Source: Aphanocapsa lilacina HA4352-LM1 (lineage in GTDB: Bacteria; Cyanobacteriota; Cyanobacteriia; Gloeobacterales; Gloeobacteraceae). From it: a stretch of 56,093 bases of DNA. The stretch lies in contig JAHHGR010000027.1 of NCBI GenBank assembly GCA_019359725.1, positions 1 through 56,093 of the forward strand. The letters run 5' to 3'. Below, piece by piece: positions 16,382 through 23,700 of the stretch. A program made the translations under genes and the position numbers. The notes under the pieces were generated by a model. It saw nothing but the letters and a program-made list of their open reading frames with translations, ran no database searches and was not told the DNA's origin. Each line of letters opens with the position of its first letter. Position 1 is the first letter of the stretch.

Positions 16382-17246
16382 CGGTACAGAACCTGCGTAG
16401 GAGGAACGACCCCATGCTGCTGTATTTGGGTTTGACGGCTGTAGGGCTCGTGGCCTGCGTCGCCCTTGGACCGCTCGCCCGGTAAGCATCCGACCAGGTC
16501 CAGCGCTGGATTTTGGTGAGTGCTCCCCGGTAGGCCAGCGCCGCGGTGAACCCGGCTGCGGGGTGGATTTCCCGCAGCACCCAAGGGCTGTGCGTCGATG
16601 GGTCTGTCCCGGTCTTAAACAGGCGCGCCGCTTCTCCCGGAAGGCAGGAGACTTCGACGCCCTCCAGACCGGTCAGGCCTTCGCCGGTGGCTTTCAAGAA
16701 GGCTTCTTTGCGCGTCCAGGCATTGAAAAAAATGGTTTGCCGCAGATTGGGAGCAGCGGAAGCAATCTCGGCGTACTCGCACCTCGAAAAAAAGTGTCTG
16801 GCGATGTCCTCCATGGTCGGTACGGGTCGCCGGTATTCAACATCGATGCCTACAGGGCCATCGGCGCTGAAGGCGAACAGAGCCAGCCCGTGGGAGTAGG
16901 ACAGATTGAATTCTATCGGTTGCCCGTACCGGCTTTGCTGCAGCGCAGGCTTGCCGTGCGGACCATAGCGAAATACAAGCCCCTCCGGCGGAACTGCCAG
17001 ATAGCGGCCTAGCAGCATCCGCAGAACGGCGCGACGGGCAATGAAAATGTCGCGGTCGCGCGCGAAGACGTAGCGCCGAGCGCGGGCGGTTTCGTCGGCA
17101 CTGAGCACCCGGGTCAGGCGCCCCAACTGCCCATCGCTCAATTCGAGACGGGCGCGCCAAATGTGCACCTCCCGCGCCGCAAGAACCGGCGAAGGAGGAG
17201 CGCTTGGCCAGTGCCGCCCAAATGCGCTCATGGTGATCGTGCGCAT
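16374..17246 (-). CDS. 4'-phosphopantetheinyl transferase (Sfp/HetI type)
   Basis: This 290-residue enzyme transfers 4'-phosphopantetheine from CoA to the conserved serine of carrier proteins, converting the PCP and ACP domains of the neighbouring NRPS/PKS to their active forms. The Mg2+-binding GIDVEY (Asp135, Glu137) and the WTRKEAFLKATGEGL motif (Trp177, Glu181, Lys185) are intact. The start ATG shares one base with the TGA of the Suc/Fer gene, so it is translated by coupling as the last gene of the leftward arm. The last roughly 40 residues after QRWTWSDAYRASG look like an unusual tail and overlap the 3' end of the HLIP gene on the other strand. The location makes it the likely dedicated activator of this cluster. 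Confidence 0.92.
   Translation of the reverse strand: MRTITMSAFGRHWPSAPPSPVLAAREVHIWRARLELSDGQLGRLTRVLSADETARARRYVFARDRDIFIARRAVLRMLLGRYLAVPPEGLVFRYGPHGKPALQQSRYGQPIEFNLSYSHGLALFAFSADGPVGIDVEYRRPVPTMEDIARHFFSRCEYAEIASAAPNLRQTIFFNAWTRKEAFLKATGEGLTGLEGVEVSCLPGEAARLFKTGTDPSTHSPWVLREIHPAAGFTAALAYRGALTKIQRWTWSDAYRASGPRATQATSPTAVKPKYSSMGSFLLRRFCTVT
16414..16485 (+). CDS. Possible 23-residue single-helix membrane peptide
   Basis: An ATG at 16414 follows a good GGAGG (about 16400-16404). It opens a short frame, MLLYLGLTAVGLVACVALGPLAR, with a TAA stop. Nearly all of it is one hydrophobic helix ending in Arg. The size and style resemble the tiny one-helix subunits of photosynthetic complexes (for example PetL, PsbT or Psb30), but I cannot match it to a named one. 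It lies 30 bases after the HLIP stop, which would fit a small photosynthetic operon. It overlaps the 3' end of the oppositely oriented phosphopantetheinyl transferase gene, which lowers confidence. Confidence 0.35.
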   Translation: MLLYLGLTAVGLVACVALGPLAR

Positions 17247-18202
17247 CACAGTCGCTCCAAATGCTTCACGCAATACTTGGTATATGTGTAGACCTGGGGA
17301 TTGTTGCATGACCCCTTCAGATGCCGCGTCTTGTCAGGATCCTCGACGAGTTGCGCCCGGTAGCGGCCCGAGACGCCATCCGGCCGTCGGTAAGCAAGCT
17401 CGATGCAGTATCGGCTGCGCTCCGGATTGCCCTCGATCCTTTCGCAGTGCACCTCGTTGTCAAGCCAGTTCCAGCCGTGCAGCAGCAGCAGTTCCCGCTC
17501 CAGCACCTGGGCGACGCCAGGCAGGATACCCCAGCCCCGATAGACAGCCTTGAGATCCCCGATATCGCCGCTGCGGGTCAGGATGGACGCCAAGGCGCGG
17601 CGATCGAGGTTGCCATAGTAGCGCCCGCTCGGAAAATCGATGAGGGTCGGTGCAAAGCGGTGTCCGCCAAAATGGGTCGTCTGCCAGAGGCGCACATTGC
17701 GAAGTCCCAGCTCACTCACCAGGGCCTGCGCCTCGCGAAAAAAAGGATAGCCGTACCGGGCGCAGCACTTGTCGTGGCTGCCGTGGGTGCACACCAGCAG
17801 ATCGCGGGGATCGGCGGTGGTCCTCTCGCAGTCGCCGGGCGGTCGGCTTAGATATTCGCGCACCAGGGGCGCGACATCCTCAGCTTTCCGCAGCAGACAT
17901 TCCCGCCGGTCGTAGCCTGCCGCCGGGCCTTTGGGCAGGTGCAGCAGGATCACCCGCATCCGGCCCAGCTGCTGAAGTGCGCCGTTGTAGATGAGCAAAG
18001 GCCGCACAGCCACCAGCCGGGCGCGCCGACCTTCCTCGACGGCCGCTCGCCAGTTGACCGGTACCGAGCGGGAGGCAAAGGCATCTTCCGTCCAGGGTGG
18101 AGCAAATTCGCTCAGCACATAAATCTGGTGGACCGATGCGGTACCGATCGGATCTTCTTGGGCCGCGCGCGCCTGTGCGGCGCAAAAAAAGTCGGTCGTC
18201 AT
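17246..18202 (-). CDS. Sucrase/ferredoxin-like (Apd1-type) thioredoxin-fold [2Fe-2S] protein
   Basis: This 318-residue protein has a thioredoxin-like domain. Cluster-ligand candidates are seen directly: Cys138-x8-Cys147 in VCTHGSHDKCC and His177-x3-His181 in TTHFGGHRFAPT. This Cys2His2 pattern is that of the Apd1/Suc_Fer-like family, whose yeast member binds a redox-active [2Fe-2S] cluster with two histidine ligands. The gene lies between a TonB receptor (5-base gap) and a phosphopantetheinyl transferase (1-base overlap), so it belongs to the siderophore operon. A role in reducing Fe(III)-siderophore to release iron inside the cell is plausible but is inference. 'Sucrase' in the family name is historical and should not be taken as function. 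Confidence 0.88.
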   Translation of the reverse strand: MTTDFFCAAQARAAQEDPIGTASVHQIYVLSEFAPPWTEDAFASRSVPVNWRAAVEEGRRARLVAVRPLLIYNGALQQLGRMRVILLHLPKGPAAGYDRRECLLRKAEDVAPLVREYLSRPPGDCERTTADPRDLLVCTHGSHDKCCARYGYPFFREAQALVSELGLRNVRLWQTTHFGGHRFAPTLIDFPSGRYYGNLDRRALASILTRSGDIGDLKAVYRGWGILPGVAQVLERELLLLHGWNWLDNEVHCERIEGNPERSRYCIELAYRRPDGVSGRYRAQLVEDPDKTRHLKGSCNNPQVYTYTKYCVKHLERL

Positions 18203-18207
18203 GTCTG

Positions 18208-20403
18208 CTACCAGTTTTGGGTGTAGCCGACGCTGAAGGTGATGCCCCGGCCGGCGATATTAAACGGTTCGCTGGAAGGAAAACCGGCCAGTTGCTGCGA
18301 ATTGACCGGGAAGTACAGGCTGTTGAGCAAATTCTCGGCCCCGAAGCGCAGCGTGCCCGCGCCCAGCTGCACGCTGCCAATGTAATCGAGGGTGAAATAG
18401 CTGGTGATCTTCGTCGGATCGATCCCCTCGACGAACGCCCGATCGCGGTTGCCGACGTAGAGCCCCTGCAGACGGTTGCGCCAGCCCGGGGTCGGCTGCA
18501 GCTCCAGGTAGCCGCTGATTTTGATGGGCTGAATTTCCAGGCTGCTGAGGGCCTGGTAGTTGCCGTCGCCGTCCGGGTCGTTTTCGCCCTCGCTGTAGCT
18601 GACGGTGCCTCCGAAGCGCCACCCCCCGCCCGGCTGCACATCCAGGGTGCCTTCCAAACCATAAATATTCTGCGGGGCGCGTTCGATGACGAAGGCGTCG
18701 CCGGTGCGCCGAAAGGCGATACCCAAAGCGGAGGTGGTGTAGAAGCCGGAGAAGGTGGCCTGCAGCGAGGACCAGCGCCCCCGCAGGCCAATTTCGTAAT
18801 TGTCGACTTTTTGCGGCTCACTCACCTGTAGCGAATCGGTGATACTGACAAATCCCGTCGGCGGAAAGCGCAGAATGCGGGCAAATTCGGGCACCGAAAA
18901 GCCCTGGGCAAAATCGGCGAACAAATTCAGCTGGGGGATAATATCGACGACCGTGCCGACGTTAAAGACCGTGGCGCTGAAGTTGCGGTTGCCCCCCTCA
19001 ATGGGCTGGCCCAGGATGGTGCGATAATCACCGACGCTCAAATCGATGTTTTCGTAGCGCACGCCGCCGTTGAGCGACCAACCGCCGCTGATGTTCGCCT
19101 TCAGCTGGCCGAACAGCCCCAGGCTGCTCAACGCGTAGGAGGGAACCAGCGTCAACTCGGCTATTTTCAGAAAATCTCGGCCACCGCTGGCGCTGAAGGC
19201 GAGCGGATCGAAAAAAATGGCGGTCTGGGCGGTCTGCTCGTTGACGTAATCCACCCCCCAAAGCAAACTGGCTGCCCCGAACAGCGGCGTGTCGATCTGT
19301 ACGCGCGTGCCGTACTTTCTGGAATTGAGCCGCGACTGCGGCACGCTGGTGAAGCTCGGCGACGGGGCCGAGGGCACCGTCGTGTACTGATTATCCCGAA
19401 AGTAACCCAGCACCTGGAGCCGGCTGCCCAGGAGATTCTGATGGGTGTAGTTGAGGCTGATGAGGGTGTTGCGGTCCGATGGGGTGTCTGCGACATTGAG
19501 TCTGCCGACTTGCAAGGCACGGGCTTTTTGAATGCCCGGGGTCTCGCTGACGCTCGGGTCGGTCAGAAAACCGGTATAGGAGCGAGCATCGTAATAGTTG
19601 AACGTCAACTGCAGGCGCTGCTGCTCGTCGAAATCGCCGCCGAACTTACCGAAAATATTGAACGTATCGGTGTCCTGCAGACGTGTGGGAATGCGCTGAC
19701 CCTCGGCGTCGTAAAAGCCGGTCGCGCGCGCCAACAGCAAATCGAGGCTGTAATCGAGCTGCCCCGGTTTGGCCGCTGCCGACAAGCCCAGGCTGCCGCC
19801 GAAGCCCCCGGCAAAATCGGTCAGGGAGTTGCTGGCGATGCCGGTGGCCTGGAACCGCTCCTCCTGCCGGCCCGGCGAGCGCGTGATGATATTGATGATG
19901 CCGCCGGTCGCCTCGGCGCCGTAGATGGCGCTCGGGCCGCGCACCACCTCGATGCGCTCGATAGCGGACGGATCGACAGTCCGCAGGTCCCGCTGAAAAT
20001 TGAGGTTGACCGACATCGGCACCCCATCGATGAGCACCGTGCTGCGCCGTCCGCGCAGCGATTGACCGGTCAGTGAATCGGTCTGCGTCGGCGGACCAAG
20101 GCCGGGCACCAGCTTACCCAAGATCTCTCCTAGATCTCGCGTGAGGATGGTCTGCTGCTCGATCTGCTCGCGGTTGATCACCGTCACCGAGCGCGACAGA
20201 TCGGACAATGCCTCCGGTCTGCGCGTCGCCGTCACGACGACTTCTTCAAGCGGCTCCGCCGGATCGGCAGTGGGCTGCTCGTCCTGGGACACCGGCGGCG
20301 CTGCCGGGAGCTGGGCGATGGCACCGGCCACCGCCGGCCCTGGCGGCTGCCATATGTACACAGATCCCGGCACAAGCAAGACACCAAGCCATAAATATTT
20401 CAC
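18208..20403 (-). CDS. TonB-dependent outer-membrane receptor, siderophore type (receptor 1)
   Basis: This 731-residue receptor would import a ferric siderophore across the outer membrane using TonB energy. I chose GTG 20403 because it has GGAAG about 6 bases upstream and gives an ideal signal peptide, MKYLWLGVLLVPGSVYIWQP. The GTG at 20463 would add 20 residues but would lie almost on the predicted transcription start. A TonB box (EEVVVTATRR) precedes the plug domain (SVTVINREQIEQQT, VLIDGVPMS, IERIEVVRGPSAIYG). The rest is a 22-strand-type beta barrel ending FSVGYTQNW. It is the first gene of a leftward operon with the Suc/Fer and PPTase genes, divergent from the NRPS operon. Confidence 0.9.
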   Translation of the reverse strand: MKYLWLGVLLVPGSVYIWQPPGPAVAGAIAQLPAAPPVSQDEQPTADPAEPLEEVVVTATRRPEALSDLSRSVTVINREQIEQQTILTRDLGEILGKLVPGLGPPTQTDSLTGQSLRGRRSTVLIDGVPMSVNLNFQRDLRTVDPSAIERIEVVRGPSAIYGAEATGGIINIITRSPGRQEERFQATGIASNSLTDFAGGFGGSLGLSAAAKPGQLDYSLDLLLARATGFYDAEGQRIPTRLQDTDTFNIFGKFGGDFDEQQRLQLTFNYYDARSYTGFLTDPSVSETPGIQKARALQVGRLNVADTPSDRNTLISLNYTHQNLLGSRLQVLGYFRDNQYTTVPSAPSPSFTSVPQSRLNSRKYGTRVQIDTPLFGAASLLWGVDYVNEQTAQTAIFFDPLAFSASGGRDFLKIAELTLVPSYALSSLGLFGQLKANISGGWSLNGGVRYENIDLSVGDYRTILGQPIEGGNRNFSATVFNVGTVVDIIPQLNLFADFAQGFSVPEFARILRFPPTGFVSITDSLQVSEPQKVDNYEIGLRGRWSSLQATFSGFYTTSALGIAFRRTGDAFVIERAPQNIYGLEGTLDVQPGGGWRFGGTVSYSEGENDPDGDGNYQALSSLEIQPIKISGYLELQPTPGWRNRLQGLYVGNRDRAFVEGIDPTKITSYFTLDYIGSVQLGAGTLRFGAENLLNSLYFPVNSQQLAGFPSSEPFNIAGRGITFSVGYTQNW

Positions 20404-20468
20404 AACGATCTTCCGTCGAGCGTGGAATGGGTTTGGGTGATGCTGTGGACATTTTTTGAGCACTAATC

Positions 20469-20499
20469 ATATTTATTCTCAATAAATGGTCTTGTCAAG
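20469..20499 (-). promoter_or_regulatory. Predicted receptor-1 promoter with overlapping 7-3-7 palindrome (Fur-like operator candidate)
   Basis: On the minus strand, TTGACA (20498-20493) is a consensus -35. About 17 bases on lies an A/T-rich -10 candidate, TAAATA (20475-20470). Between them is a perfect inverted repeat, ATTTATT-CTC-AATAAAT (20471-20487), in exactly the position where a repressor would block RNA polymerase. The sequence is A/T-rich and palindromic like a Fur box but is not a match to the E. coli consensus. The promoter of receptor 2 carries the same TTTATTGAGA element in its spacer. The remaining 170 bases to the NRPS start show no clear rightward promoter. Confidence 0.5.
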
Positions 20500-20721
20500 G
20501 GCCCTGGCTTGGTGTACGTTTATACGGAATAGTAGCGAAGGCTTACACACCCTCTGCGGAGCATAATCGATGCAAAAGCTTGATTTAAGCGGTTAGCGCG
20601 CGCAGCAGTTCGACAGAAGTGATTGATAAGAGTTTCTAAAAGCTGAAACGAGGCTGCGCACTTTTAGATGCGACCGTTCGCATTGTTCTTGGTTGCGTCG
20701 CAGACTGTTCTGGAATTTTGC

Positions 20722-23700
20722 ATGGATAACCGTTGGCTGGGAGGCCCAGCAAAGCCCAACCGCATTTCAACGCTTGTTGAGCACTTGTGCTACAGGGCGC
20801 AGCATCAACCCGAGCAATTGGCCGTGGCATTTCTGCCGGACGGTGGGACCGAGTGCGTCGAACAACTCAGTTACGGCGAGATGGACAGACGTGCCCGCCG
20901 AGTGGCCGTGCAGCTGCAGGCGCTCGGCCTGGCAGAACAGCGGGCTTTGCTGCTCTACCCGCCGGGGCTGGATTTTTTGATCGCCTTCTTAGGCTGCCTT
21001 TACAGCCGGGTGATTGCCGTACCGCTGGCGCTGCCGTTGCGGCGGATGGAACGGCTGCAGCCTTTGGCGGCGGACGCCCGGGCAAAAGTGGCGCTGACCA
21101 CCGCGCGCATGCTCAAGGCCGTCGCGGCGCGGGAGGATGGCACGTTGCCGCTGGCGCCGCTACCCTGGCTGGCGACGGATGCGCCGGCGGATGGGGAGGA
21201 ACGCCACTGGCAGCCGCCGCCAACCGCTTCGGAGTCGCTCGCTTACTTGCAGTACACCTCCGGGTCCACCGCGGCGCCGCGGGGCGTGATGATCACCCAC
21301 GCCAACCTCCTGCAGAACATGGCCGCCACCGTCGAGCTGTACCGTGCGGGTGAGCAGGATGTCGCCCTCAGCTGGCTGCCGCACTTTCACGACATGGGGC
21401 TGGTGGGTGGGCTGCTGGAGCCGCTTTACGCCGGTGTGCCCTGCTACTGGATGCCGCCGCCGGCCTTTATCCAGCAGCCGCTGCGCTGGTTGGAGGCTAT
21501 CGATCGCTATCGGGTCACCCACAGCGGCGGTCCCAACTTCGCCTACGAGCTGTGTGCGCGCAAAAGTGCCGAGCGGCAGCCGCTGGAGCTTGACTTGAGC
21601 TGCTGGGCCGTTGCGTACTGCGGAGCGGAGCCGGTGCGCGCGGAGGTCTTGACCCAATTTGCCGAGACGTTCGGCTGCTATGGTTTTCGCGCGCAGGCCT
21701 TCTGTCCGACCTATGGCCTGGCTGAGGCGACGCTGCAGGTGACGAGCGTACCGAGGACCGAAGCGCCGCGCGTCTATGCGGCACAGCCGCAGCAGCTTGA
21801 GCAGGGCCTGGCTGTGCAGGCGCCTGATTCAGCCACGGGGGGGCGGTTGCTGGTCAGTTGCGGCCGGCCCACCGCCGGAACGCAGGTGTTGATCGTCCAT
21901 CCGCAAAGGTGCACGCGCTGTGCTCGGGGGGAAATTGGCGAGATCTGGATTGCCGGTCCGGCGGTCGCCGGGGGCTACTGGCAGCAACCGGAGGCGACGC
22001 AGCGTACGTTCGGTGCCTATCTGGCCGATACGGGTGAAGGACCCTTTCTGCGCACCGGCGATCTCGGATTTGAGCATGGGGGGGAACTGTTCGTGTGCGG
22101 CCGGTGCAAAGATCTCATCATTCTCTACGGCCGCAACCTTTACCCGCAGGATATCGAGTGGACCGTGCAACAGAGTCACCCGGCGCTACGGACCGACGCC
22201 GGGGCCGCCTTTGCCGTGGACATGGCGGGGCAGGAGCGGTTGGTGGTCGCCCAGGAGCTGGATTTTCGCCAGGTGGTCGATATCGAGGCAGTCGCCGCGG
22301 CGATCCGCCAGGCCGTCTACGCAGAACACGAAGTGCAGGTGTATACGGTGGTGCTGCTCCAGGCGGGCAGCATTCCCAGAACCTCCAGCGGCAAGATCCG
22401 GCGCCAGGCTTGCAGCAACGATTTTCGCACCGGCAAGTTGGCGGCGGTGGGCAGCAGTACCCTCGAGCCTGCTGACGAGGCGACCGACTCGCCCGCTCTC
22501 ACCCGTACCGCGCTGCTGGCGGCGGCGGCCCCCGAGCGGCCGGCGCTGTTGGCAGCCTACGTGCAGCAGCAGCTCGCGCAGCGCTTGCGCACCGATCCAT
22601 CCCGGTTGGACCCGGACACGCCGCTCGGGGCTCTGGGGCTCGATTCGCTGACGAGCATCGAGCTCAAGGCCCGCATCGAAGCGGATCTCGGGGTCACTGT
22701 GTTGCTGGAGGACTTTTTGGGCGTTGACGGTGTCCAGGGACTGACGCGGCGCTGGCTTGACCAACTGGAACAGCCGGAGGCCGTCGCTAGGGAGCCGCTG
22801 CAGCCGATGGCACGGCCCGCGCGGCTGCCGCTGTCGTTTGCCCAGGAGCGGCTGTGGTTTCTCGAGCAGCTCGAACCCGGCAATCCCTTCTACCACATCG
22901 CCTTGAGCTGCCGTCTGGAAGGTGCCCTGGATGTGTCGGCCCTGGAGCGCAGCTTTAACGCGGTGCTCGAGCGCCACGAAGTCTTGCGGACCACGTTTAG
23001 CGTGGCGGCCGGCCGGCCCATTCAACGCATTGCTCCTTTTGCCTCTTTCCAGCTGCCTGTACTCGCTCTGCAGCACCTGGAAGCGGCCGAGCGCACCGCC
23101 GAGGCGGCCAGGTTGACCGGCGAGCTGGCCGTGCGGCCGTTTGCTCTGGCAGTGGAACTGCCGATGCGCCTGCAACTGCTGCGCTTGGGCGAGCAAGACC
23201 ACCAACTGCTGCTAGTCTTCCACCACATCGCCTTCGACGAATGGTCCGCCCGCCTGCTCGTGCACGAACTGAGCCACCTCTACCGCACCTTCCACCACGA
23301 CCAATCGCCCCAACTGCCACCACCCGAGCTGCAATACGCCGATTTTGCCCTCCAGCAACGCCACACCCTCCAGGGCGATACCCTCCACAGCCTGCTCGAT
23401 TTTTGGCAACAACTGCTGCCCAAGCCTTTGCCAGTACTGCAGTTGCCCACCGACCACCCCAGACCACCGGTGCAGACTTTCGGCGGCCGGCGATACACCC
23501 TGACACTCGACCCCGCTTTGAGTGAACACCTGAGCGCCCTGGCCCGCCGCCACCAGGCCACTTTGTTCATGACCCTGCTTGCCGCCTTTGCCGTGCTGCT
23601 CGGTCGCTACAGCGCCCAGCCCACCGTGCTTATCGGCACCCCGGCCGCCAACCGCGAACGCCAGGAAATGCAGCAGATGATGGGGCTTTTGACCAACACG

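Noticed and set aside
20404..20463. Longer N-terminus for receptor 1 from GTG 20463
   Set aside because: It would put the start codon at the predicted transcription start and add an atypical 20-residue extension before a good signal peptide.
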